A stretch of 64,000 bases of DNA from Ulva prolifera (lineage: Eukaryota > Chlorophyta > Ulvophyceae > Ulvales > Ulvaceae). The stretch is from NCBI GenBank assembly GCA_023078555.1, contig CM041204.1:3626430-3690429 (forward strand), given 5' to 3'. How positions within the stretch are numbered: the first letter of the stretch is position 1; each line of letters starts with the position of its first letter. Made by a program: the position numbers and the translations under genes. Positions 10,953 to 20,289 of this stretch are shown here, piece by piece. The notes under the pieces are model-generated. The model searched no databases, was not told the origin of the DNA, and saw only the letters and a program-made list of their open reading frames with translations.

Positions 10953-12345
10953 TATGTATGTATGCACGATTACATAGCCGTATCCATTTGGACATTGGCA
11001 ACTCCGAAATCCGGGACCGAAAGAGGCATCCAAGCAACATGCTGCCGCAAACTCTGACTTGCGCCACAGAATGCAACAACACGAGCCAATTCACCTAGAG
11101 GGGACGGGCGATTTGCAACACCCGACACCCCAGCATCACCACCAACACCATCAACACCGACAATAAGAACAACCGCTACATCAGACCACGAAACACCAGA
11201 GGCACTGTCATAAGGACCTGGCCGTGCGAGCAACTGCTGCACCAAAACTGCAACGGCGGAGACATGCCGATCACGATGTGCCACTGGGACAGGTGGCAGA
11301 ACTGCCCCGATGGGTGCACGTGCGATGTAGGATGTGAAGACATCAGCAGCACGTGAATATTCCAAATGCTTTTCACTACGGTGCCTACACAAGAAAGGAG
11401 ACAGACCAGAACGAGCAGACATTAGCACACGCACAAGACCGGGCTCAACGGAGTCCATAAACGGGGCTAGTGACCCTAGTTCGTGTGTTATCACACCACG
11501 CAACCACTCTCCAGTGACCTTATTGTCGCGACCACGCTTCTCAAATCGTTGTTCAAGGTATGCCAACCACATGACAGCCACGACCTTCTCACAGGTAAGA
11601 TTTGAGTACGTGATTGTGAGAGGGCTTTGTTTGGACGGCTGATCATGCATGCCGAGACGTTTGGACACCCTGGGTGGCCCACGTCGGCGGCGATGCTCAG
11701 GCTCGGGTGGAGCCTGCAAGGCAAGTCTGATGTGTGCATATCGTTTCAGTTCTGCCGCAATGGCCGTGATGCGGGAATGAAAGTCCCCGCCCACCCCCGG
11801 CCCCCGTTGAGAGTGACCCCGAATCGCGGTGGATTCCACCGCAACCGGGAATCGCTCCGCCCCCATGTGTGTCAGCTTTGCGTACCAGCAAAGTTTAGCT
11901 GCCTTGATCATTGAGCTCACAGGCAGGAGGCCCGTGTCGGAAAAAAGAATCTCCTCCCTGCAATCGAACTGGTGCAGACCAAACACCATGAGGATTGGCT
12001 TTTTACAGATGGTATCAAGTTTGTCGAGTTCAGTTTTTGGGCCAATCCAGACCTCAGCCCCATACAAAGCAGGAGTATATATGAACGCATAAACAAGGCG
12101 GAGCCGGGCGGTCACCGGGAGGTAGTGGCAACGCAGCACTGGCCGCCACGCGCCAAGTGCCTTGTTCATCTTTGCGCGTACATGATGCATATGTTCAGAC
12201 CAAGAGCCATTTGACTGGAAGAAAACACCCAAGTATTTGTAGGTGTGAACAGTCTCCGACTGCGACCCCCGCAGCTGGACGACAACTGGTGCGCCGCCCT
12301 GCGGCTGATTGAACACCATAGTTTTAGACTTCAACACATTTGGTA
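10953..12345 (-). mobile_element. LINE-B (second non-LTR family), 5'-truncated, unit A
   Basis: The minus-strand 3' tail is TCGTG followed by (CATA)3. The body encodes a LINE RT thumb/C-terminal region. Its stop codon lies inside ATGTAATCGTG, so TGTAA overlaps the stop and the tail starts 5 nt later. The 5' limit is approximate: similarity to known RTs fades upstream of WRSLPNVLKSKTMVF. Confidence 0.72.
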
Positions 12346-12763
12346 AGGAGCGCCATTGAAACAACCAAACAATGCTGCCAGTAGGCAGCATTGTTGGACT
12401 TGTTCGACACACCACGAGTGAAGCGGCACTGCCCCTGGCAAAGCACACAGCACGCACCTGAGGCTCAGTGGATGCACACGTGCCCGAGTCCGGCAAACAG
12501 GCCCGCTGCCGGACGCTTGCCCAGCACAAGAACGTCTGAGTCGACCCGCAAGCGGCGCAGCTTCGGCAGAGCTTACAGCGCCTTGGTGACGGCGCGCGAG
12601 CTCTGCCGCATCGGCGCACGTAAGGGCGCTGCCGCTGATGTCGAGGCCGCGCAACGCTGCGGCAGACGGGCCCGCCGCAGCACCCGAGCATGGCGGGCGC
12701 CCTGGATTGGGAGGAGCTTGTCACCTGCACCTTCACATCCACCTTCAAATCCACCGCCGCCAC
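10970..12763 (-). pseudogene. LINE-B RT C-terminal frame, unit A
   Basis: A 597-codon open frame. From about residue 145 it reads like the end of the palm and the thumb of a non-LTR RT: NVLKSKTMVF, YKYLGVFF, LRLVYAFIYTPALYGAEVW, LDKLDTICKK. The expected catalytic (F/Y)ADD before it is not found; the corresponding stretch reads GSAASLVVCRTSPTML. I see no endonuclease and no Cys/His knuckle. The first ~130 codons are Cys/Arg-rich and resemble no LINE domain; they probably belong to flanking host DNA that happens to be open. Unit A differs from the other copies by substitutions such as KKPILMVF for KKAIRMVF. Confidence 0.65.
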
Positions 12764-14157
12764 CTCGCCCGCATCCCGCCTTCCCCGTCCCGCCTCCGCC
12801 TAGTGTGTCCAGCACGGCGCACGATGGCAGGCACCCCGGCCCAGCATGCGCAGCACGCAGCGCAGTATCCACCGCCGGCCCGAAACATGCCTCTGCCTCG
12901 ACTGCACGGCGAGCCTGACAGCTCAGACGGAATGATCGCTGCTTCGCAAGCCGCGCGCGATCATGATCAACGCCCGCTGCCAATGTACGTACGCGGCGCG
13001 TGCTGGGCGATGTGCTTCCCAGCAGCGCAGCATGCCCAGGAGGTGTCCGCGGCAGCCGGCGGCCGCCCTGGCCCTCGGCGCCGCGGCTCATCACAGCGTG
13101 CCAGCACCCGCCAGCCGCCGCCCGGAGGCCTCCTCACATTCCCGCCCCAGCGCGGCTGCAGACCCGCAAGGCAGTAAGCATGAGCTCTGGGACGACCGCC
13201 CGCGGCAGTGCCGACCGCCCCGTGTGCCAGAGCAGAGCACGCAGCACGGCGGGGGGCTGCACAAGCGTGACCGGCCGCGACCAGCCGCAGCAGCTTCATC
13301 AGTGACGCGCCGCCACGCCTGTCCACGTATGGCTCGGGGTCGGCCGGCAGCAGGGAAGATGGAGCGGCAGCAACGGTCTGTCTGGACGCTGAGCGTCCTG
13401 GACCATCGGGCGGGCGGGCAGCTCCAACTCGCAGGCCCATTCCATGGCCCGGCAAGGCGCGCCGCAGAGGCTTGGAAACACTGCGGCGTCTGGCCGAGGA
13501 CGAGAAGCACATCGGCAGCATGCGCAGCAGTGGCCACACCTTGAAACGCTTGCCGCAGCCCGCGGCAGTAGGCCTGTGTCGTCCGTCCAAGCATCTAGTC
13601 CGACCACGCAATCGCCCTGCAAATCATGTGGCAATTGACATGGTCGGTCGCAGCGTGGCAGATGCATGTCCAGGACCACTCGTTCGAGGTCGTTCCAGTA
13701 GTCATCGCCCGACTGGCTCGAGATGTCGGCGGGCCACACGTGACCAGCGCAGCCGCTTTGGTAACAGGGCTGCCGCATGCAAACCCGCTTGGCAAACCCG
13801 CTTGGCGCAGGCAGAGAACGACGCGGGTACTACACGAGAGCGGCGCGCTGCAGCCCCACGGCACTGAGGCGTGCCTGTGGCATTAAGCAGGGGAGTCTCA
13901 GTTGTGACAAGGTGATACAGGGAGCACACCTCGAGTGCCCTACTGGTAGGCTTGTGTGGGTGGCAGCGATCGAAGGAAGAGTGCCCCACCGGCCACAAGC
14001 GCTCGGCTGAATCAGACTCCAGGTCACCTGAGCCACTTCATCAGCGAGACATCTGGCTGCCTGCATGACCTTGTCTTATGACCCACGAATCTCAGATGCA
14101 GCGGTAGCAAGCCTGCCTTGTTTTTTGTTGGCACAGGTGGAGCTCCTCAAGGGGATG
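12346..14157. other. Right host block, unit A
   Basis: About 1.8 kb, very GC-rich, open in many frames on both strands, with no recognised domain. Plus-strand candidates are a 37-codon start MAGALDWEELVTCTF (about 12690), a Pro/Gln-rich frame from MAGTPAQHAQ to about 13177, a frame with TLRRLAEDEKHIGSMRSS (13472-13867) and one with WQMHVQDHSFEVVPVVIARL (13626-13886). The last two read like genuine protein and could be exons of a gene continuing past 14157. The minus strand has equally long frames (12967-13611, 13299-13778), so I do not assign a gene. Confidence 0.35.
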
Positions 14158-14262
14158 ACCAGACAGCGCCGCGGCCCGTGCACACCACCCTCGTCCAAAC
14201 CACCGCTGCACGAATCGCTGGTACGAAGTGGTGAATTTGTGGGGGATGTTGTCGGCTCTTGA
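14065..14262 (+). CDS. Possible exon across the A/B unit boundary
   Basis: A 65-codon frame starting MTLSYDPRISDAAVASLPCF and ending EFVGDVVGS, of convincing protein composition. It crosses the arbitrary A/B boundary. The same frame is at 51332-51529 across the C/D boundary. It may be an internal exon of a plus-strand gene that continues with the helical frame at 14228. No domain is recognised. Confidence 0.3.
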   Translation: MTLSYDPRISDAAVASLPCFLLAQVELLKGMTRQRRGPCTPPSSKPPLHESLVRSGEFVGDVVGS

Positions 14263-14686
14263 TTCCCTGCTGCCGCACATGCACACAGCTCAACACAGGT
14301 CATTGAGACAGGCTGCGGTGGCGACCCTGTCGGGTTCACTTCATGCAGCACGAACTGCATGCAGCTTCAGTCATAGCACTTGTGCAGAGAAGGTTTTTTC
14401 AGCTTGGAGACAGCAGACACCCCCGACCACCTTTGGAAGATCACTCAAGCTGGCCTGCGAGGGCTCCCTTCACGGAGCCATTGACCGTGCCTCTCACGTC
14501 CATGGGCTCCCGGGATCGACAGTGGGGACGCCACTTGAGCATCTGTTCCAACTGTTCCACGAACACCTGTGTTCACTGGCAGCTGCGGCTGCTGAGCCAG
14601 TCCGATTGAGAGGTCAAGACAAACCGTCCCAGGCTCACAGGACACGCCAGCGGGCGAGGCAAGTGATTCGAAGCTCGGCACACTGA
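14228..14686 (+). CDS. Hypothetical helical-repeat-like frame, copy B
   Basis: Encodes the same 152-residue product as the frame at 71-529 in copy A. See that entry for the reasoning. Conservation between copies reflects recent amplification, so it is not independent evidence for coding. Confidence 0.3.
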   Translation: MVNLWGMLSALDSLLPHMHTAQHRSLRQAAVATLSGSLHAARTACSFSHSTCAEKVFSAWRQQTPPTTFGRSLKLACEGSLHGAIDRASHVHGLPGSTVGTPLEHLFQLFHEHLCSLAAAAAEPVRLRGQDKPSQAHRTRQRARQVIRSSAH

Positions 14687-16135
14687 CCAGGACGTCTTGA
14701 TTGCTCCACAGCGTGCGCCAGAGCCTGGAGCACGCTATGGAGCACTCTGTGGGGACTCTGGCAGCAACGACAGCCGAGAGTCTGCGAAGCCTTGGAAGCC
14801 GTCAAATGTGGTATACATGCAGTGCATCCGAGCCTCGAAACACAATCTAATCGGCATCTACATGCACCGCTCTGCGTGGTGCATCACCCTATGTATGGCT
14901 CGTGCTGCTCACTGACGAACGTGCTGAGAGACGCAGTCCGCGGCTCAATCTCACTCTCCTGCGCTGCGACCTGATGCGAGAGACAAAAGCATAGCGACAC
15001 CCATGTCCTGGCTGTGTCGTGTATCCGGTAGCCGTGCCATGTATGCGCTTCGTCGGACAGCAGGGCTGTGTCGGCATACCGGAGCGACTCCGAGACGGCA
15101 GCAAGGAAACATATGCCTACGTGCTATTCGATGTCTGATCAATCGATCCGAAAGGCTGCATGCGAGCGTGAGGCGCAGCGATCTGCACATACGCACCTGT
15201 CGAAGCAGGTATCCACGTGAGCAGAGTGCATGAGCTCAGGATCCAGTCCACCCAAGCCACTGGCACTGCTGCGTGGCCTTGAGAAAGTGAGCAAGCCATG
15301 CGCGACATTGCAGCACGTTGCTGCTTCCCGAATCACATAAAGCGCACGTCGTGAGCATGTGAGGCACAGGTGGAATAATTCGTGGCCGAGGTAGCGGGGA
15401 GACTGCTCGAGGCCAGTCCCTTTTGATCTGGGGAGGACTCTGCTGCTGTTCACCAACGCCGTCGTGAAGCTTGCAGACTGCACTTGAATCAGGTTTGCAG
15501 CCGTCATTATGAGTGCAGGGTATGTGTGCTGTGGGCTTCCCGTTGACGTTGCAGAGAAGTACTGTCTCGATGGCAGGCTCGCCTCCCGCATCCGCTTGGC
15601 CTTGCTTGTTTACGAGCGGCGATTTCTGCAGGGCTTCGATAGCATACATTTCCAGCTGTCTCAGGGGTGTGGAAGTCACACGCTGGGCGCTGCAGATGGA
15701 CGCTGTCTGGAGCGTTGCAGCGACGGAGGTCTGTAGCCCAGGCGCACGATGGCTATCAACTGTCTGAGCGCTGTGAAGGCTGCCATTGGACAGGCGAGGG
15801 CGTTGGAAGTTGTCTGAAGGATCTTGGTTGACCCTGGGCCTGGTGCGAATCCCGATACCAACGCAGAGACCGGCTTGGAGCGGCGATGGTAACAGAGCAG
15901 CCGCGTAGCTGCTGCTGAATGGAAGATGGTAACACACACACACACACATTGGTGTAATTGGGCTGCTTGTGGTGCTGCAGCGCCTCGACGGTGCAGGCCG
16001 CAGGGCGTTGTTGACCACTTGCCAACTCTGCCAGGTACAGCCCCGGAAAATAGGTGATATCTGGGGTCGCAGCCCTGGACGCACTGCAGATGCAGCGCTC
16101 CACTCCCGAATCCTGGACCAGCCCTCTGGCAGCAG
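14687..16135 (+). other. Host interval with candidate exons, copy B
   Basis: Equivalent of 530-1980 in copy A, with the same two exon-like segments near 14712-14810 and 15131-15208. The minus-strand frame here is split into 301- and 168-codon pieces because the (CA)n tract is 2 nt shorter, which argues against it being a gene. Confidence 0.25.
15932..15948. repeat. (CA)n microsatellite, copy B
   Basis: A 17-nt AC tract, 2 nt shorter than in copy A. Confidence 0.9.
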
Positions 16136-16779
16136 ATGCACAACGCTGCCAAGTCGTGTGGTGCATTTGACTGGATGTTAGTTTGGACTGAGATGTGTAT
16201 TGTGGCTTGTCGTGGCGTGGACAGCTATGGATCCGAGCCATGGACATGCCTTCAATGTTCATGTGGCTGGCACTGTGGAATCAGGGCCCGAGAGGCCTGG
16301 TACTCTGAGGACGATTGGCACATGCATGCAGGAGGTGCCAAAGGGCGCCTGCGATGTGTGAGGGCCCAGCTGCCACCGGAAGCATGCCACACAGCAACAC
16401 CCCCTCAACCGTCCATCAATCCTCCCCAGGCATCACCGCTGCTTCAGCCACCACCAGTCCCTCAGCCACCACCGCCTGCCCTCGGCCACCCACGATCATC
16501 TGGATCCCCCCCGAAGACGCCGGAGGCTGGCCCAAACCGCTGCTCGCTCTGGCGCCAGCGACCAAGGGTGGCACGGTGTCTCGCGGGAGCAGCTCTATCT
16601 CAGATGTCCCGGACTATCTGAAGCCACAGGCAGGCGACAACGCAGAGGACATCGATGACTTGGGGTTTTATTTGGAGCAGGACGTGGAAACGGGGGTGAC
16701 ACCGCACGCAGCAGCAGGTGCGCCGCAGTCCTCAAAGCAGCAGAAGTTGCAGAGTGTCTCACATACTGCCCGCATCTGA
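16136..16779 (+). CDS. Cys/His- and Pro-rich frames upstream of the exonuclease, copy B
   Basis: Same two frames as in copy A (16136-16621 and 16315-16779), with no change in the Cys/His cluster. They are possible 5' exons of the exonuclease gene. Confidence 0.35.
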
Positions 16780-16964
16780 GCTGCGCATGCTTGCAGGGCC
16801 TGATTGCAGCATCTTCCGCTTGGCCGAGCTCAGGATTCCCCCGACCACGAAAGCGTGCGCCCCCACCCTGTTCCCATCGCACAGATCGGCTGTGAACACA
16901 TGCTGCAAGCGCTCGCCGCTGACGCCCCAAAGACGCATGCAGGGCATTCTCGTACAAGAGGAGC

Positions 16965-18037
16965 TTGCTCCGCGACATCCAGAAGCGCGCAATGCGTGCG
17001 CATCGCACCGCGCGAAACGGCCAGCGAGGGCAGAGCCCGGTCATCCCGTACCGGCGCTACACAGGGTACATCGTCGTGCCCAGATTCGAGGCGCATGCCG
17101 CCCGGATGATAGCGCTGATACGGCAGTGGGGGCGCAAGCATCGCACATGCATCCTCGGAGTGGACGTCGAGTTTGGGCGGCCGCAGCCCGGCCGGCCTGA
17201 CCCCGCCGCAGTGGTGCAGTTTGCGCTGGATGAGTTTGTCGTGATCATCCCCCTAGTGGTCCTCACCCGGCCTGCGAAGGGTGAGCCAATCCGGCAGCGC
17301 GCCCTCACGGTGCGGCCCCCACCCCCATTGTGGCCTGCAACGCTCACCGCTGCCTGCTGCGTGTACGGTGCTAGCTGCGCCCAAGGTCTGCGCAATCCCG
17401 GTGACCTGATGGGTGATACGTGGGGGCTGCTGCAGCTTCTGGCGGAGCTTCTCGCCGACGAGAACATCCTCAAGTGCGGCGTCGGCATCCGGAAGGACAT
17501 GATCGGCCTGTGGCAGTTCTTTGCCTCGCTCGGCCTCGAGTTTGATGCCCGGTGTGACCCCAGCTGCTGCCTTGCCTGCGTCACCGCGTCACGAGGCTGG
17601 CGGCCCTCTTGGACCCCGTGGCCACACCCTCCCATGTGTATGAGACCGCCGCAGCCTGTATGCAGCGGCCTCGTTGATCTGGGCCGCGGGGAGGACGGAG
17701 CCAGCTTGCAAGCCCTGTCAGCTTGGCACCTCGGGTACACCATCGCCAAGGCCCGACGCCCACAGACCAGCTGGACACGGCTACCTTACAGCACCAGCCA
17801 GATTGGATACGCGGCAGATGATGCATGGGTGTCGCTGGAGCTGGGGCGGGCTTGGCAGGTACTGAACGCGCCCGGCCGCTTGATCGGCCGCATCGGCGAC
17901 AGCCGGCCACGCCAGGCGCGCCGCACAGATGCCTCCAGCTGCTAAGGCGGCACCGGGTAGGCCCGTGTACAGCCGACTCACGACGGCAGCGGCCAGTGAG
18001 CGCCCGTCGCTCAGCAGTGTTGGGTTGGCGGGCCTGA
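16965..18037 (+). CDS. DEDDy 3'-5' exonuclease domain protein, copy B
   Basis: All DEDDy residues are present. Differences from copy A include TAC for TGC in the CCVCGAS stretch (now CCVYGAS) and GACCTG for GAGCTG. Without splicing the frame would stop at 17943-17945 (TAA). With the proposed last intron removed it continues to TGA at 18035-18037 and reads LLRRHR as in copy A. The middle intron equivalent is 17552-17665. Confidence 0.7.
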
Positions 18038-18834
18038 TCACATGGGACCATTCCAACTGTATGGCTCTGGTTTCTGGATCATAGCCCTGAAAACTCTGCA
18101 GGGCGACCCATCCCTGCTGGAGAGGCTGAGCATGGTGGTGGTGGCGGTTGCCGGTTGTTCCCCGCGCCGCGTGTGGCGCAACCCTGCAAGGGCGAGGTTG
18201 GCTGCAAGCTCTTGGTTGTGCGATCTGTGGTGGTGAACGCGCGAGGCGTGATGGGCGTGAGTACGTGTGGCACCTGGTGGCAGTACCTGGAAGCCCAAAT
18301 GATAGTCAGTGCATGCCAACAGGGCTGGCTGTGGTTCTCTCTCTGTTAATAGCGGCCGCTCACATGAACCATGCACAATGTGTCGGAGCTCGGGTGCCCT
18401 TGAATCCACAATGCCATGACGATCGCTGCAGGGTCAGCGATGACCCTGCAGCGGGGTGACCACAGTACCCAACACAGCTTCCAAAGCGTCTGCCCTGTGC
18501 AAGCCGCCCACATGGATGCCGCACAGCAGTATGTCTGCAGAATCCAGTTGTCCAGTGTGCTTCGTGCTCGACGTGCCCTGACGTCCTGCCCACCCCTTCA
18601 GCCAGGACGGCGAGTATGCAGCCCAGAGAGTGCCGACCAGATGCAGCTGTCGTCCATGCTATTCACAGGATCAGGCCCCACTTGTGCACTCCAATTTAGA
18701 TTTACTTTACTTTACTCCAGATCGATCCACACTCGACAGATACACTAGTGCCAGCATGAACGTGTGGGACAGGCAGTGCAGCCTCGACATCTGCAGCCCA
18801 CATCCAACACCAGCGTTCGTCATCATGAGAGCAA
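18038..18834 (+). other. Host interval without a confident gene, copy B
   Basis: Equivalent of 3883-4748 in copy A, with short overlapping frames only. A 6-nt deletion near 18853 (ACGTTG lost from a GTTGACGTTGG context) distinguishes this copy and opens the frame further upstream. Confidence 0.3.
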
Positions 18835-19209
18835 GTGGCGGTCCTTGCAGGTTGGAGCTGCTCAGCTCAGTTTGCAGCGGATTGTGCATGTGGGGCGATG
18901 AGACCGAGCACGGCACAACCCAAGACAGGAGCGCAGACAACCGTACAGGCACTGCTGCCAATTCTGACAGCGAGTCAAGCCGTGGTGCAGGTGCAGGGCA
19001 TGCAGATGCTGCTGCAGTGCAGAGCATACTCCAATTCGGGCACGGACCACGAGTGCCCGGAGCAACACGGCATTGTCGCGACGGACCACACAATAATACC
19101 AAAGCTTACTGGCCTGCTACAGTCATACTCGACGTCTTGCGCAGAGGACACGACGCGGCAAATTCGCTCAACGCTTGCGTGTCCGCCTGGCATCAGAACC
19201 TATGCATGA
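18835..19209 (+). CDS. Small ARM-repeat-like frame, copy B
   Basis: Same C-terminal 103 residues as the frame at 4749-5060. The open frame begins 21 codons earlier here because the 6-nt deletion removes an upstream stop. The earlier Met may therefore be fortuitous. Confidence 0.35.
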   Translation: MAVLAGWSCSAQFAADCACGAMRPSTAQPKTGAQTTVQALLPILTASQAVVQVQGMQMLLQCRAYSNSGTDHECPEQHGIVATDHTIIPKLTGLLQSYSTSCAEDTTRQIRSTLACPPGIRTYA

Positions 19210-20289
19210 ATGCGCCAGCAGCAGTGTGTACTCTTCACTCAAACGAAAGCATCTAGACTCTACAGGTGTATAGAGCGTAGGTACTGTTGGCCGACTGTGC
19301 TAATACAAATCGTGTTCTTGTGTCACGAAGGCCGCAACATCGTCAGGCACACCGAGTCCTCCCAGTGGATTGGCGCCGCGGGACGTACAACCGTACGCGG
19401 CGAACAAAGTTAAGAGATCGACACTGGCAGGCTCCTTGGGTGCCCCCCCTTTTTTGGTCCCTCACATGTTGCCATTAGTGCTAGCGAGTGCCGAGGTACG
19501 CGAGCACCTGTGAGGGCAAGGCGCGGTCACCACCACAGCAAGAACAGAGAACGGATTTCATTAGTAAGCCTCTAGTCGAGGCCGAATCGAGATGCGCTGG
19601 AGCGCCGCTGCTAAGAGGCCGCTGGCCGGCGAGCAGTGAAACGGGCGACAGCAAGATGAACAGCCGCCAGTGCCACGAACGTGCTCAAACTGAACCGATA
19701 TGAGACATTGAAGTTTGCGGATTCAGAAGGTGAGAAGGACAGGCATGGCTGCATGGCCGTTGCCAGCGGGGTCGCGAGAAACACCTGGATGCCCTGCGCA
19801 AGCCATAGAGCGTCGATAGCAGTGATGATCTACTCGACCATGGAGGTCAGCGACGGCCTGCTTGCGCTTTCAGGTCGCCTGACTGCTCGCGACCGCTGCG
19901 CTGCTGCGGGCTGCACGCGCAGCTGTCCGCGCGTCTCTGGTGGCGACTCTAGCTATTCAACACTCTATAGGTTTACCTACGGACACGCACGACGCGTTTG
20001 CAACATGCTGCCAACAGAATCCATGCCGCCGATACAGACCACAGCGACGGTTCCGAATCAAAATGAAACACGATCGATGGCAAGGCGACCGCGATCTGGC
20101 ACCACACACGCACAAATTCACTCGAATACAGATCTTGCCGCAATGGAAGGCGCCTGCAGAAGTATGCCCACTGCGTTTGTGCTGGGATCGAAAGCATCGA
20201 AGCAGGTGGCTCGAGCGGTGGCTCTGGTCACCAAAGCCACCGTGGTCAGCGGCTGCCAAGTCAGCACATGTGTCATGCATATCAACCGC
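19210..20289 (+). other. Host interval ending at the LINE-A insertion, copy B
   Basis: Equivalent of 5061-6141. A plus frame (19681-20298, 205 codons) again runs into the LINE-A tail. It is fused in a different frame upstream because of the G-run difference near 19767. No domain is recognised. Confidence 0.3.

Larger units (their letters stand above)
1..14157. repeat. Tandem unit, copy A (14,157 bp)
   Basis: The sequence at 1 recurs at 14158 and 51425 in the same orientation, so this is one full period of a head-to-tail array. Order within the unit: left host block 1-6141, LINE-A copy 6142-9554, 160-bp host sliver, second LINE-A copy 9715-10804, LINE-A stub, LINE-B from 10953 to about 12345, right host block to 14157. 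The phase of the unit is arbitrary because the window starts inside it. Copies differ by scattered substitutions and small indels. Confidence 0.93.

Noticed and set aside
10804-10964. CRISPR-like or satellite array from the repeated CATA/TATG blocks
   Set aside because: The repeats are simple tetranucleotides at LINE junctions with LINE fragments between them, not repeat-spacer units.
12346-12763. Full RT catalytic domain for LINE-B upstream of the thumb
   Set aside because: No ADD box or QGxPxSP-like motif found in any of the three minus frames, so the element is treated as 5'-truncated.
12967-13611. 214-codon minus-strand frame in the right host block
   Set aside because: Arg/Pro/Ala-rich with no domain, and overlaps equally long frames on both strands.
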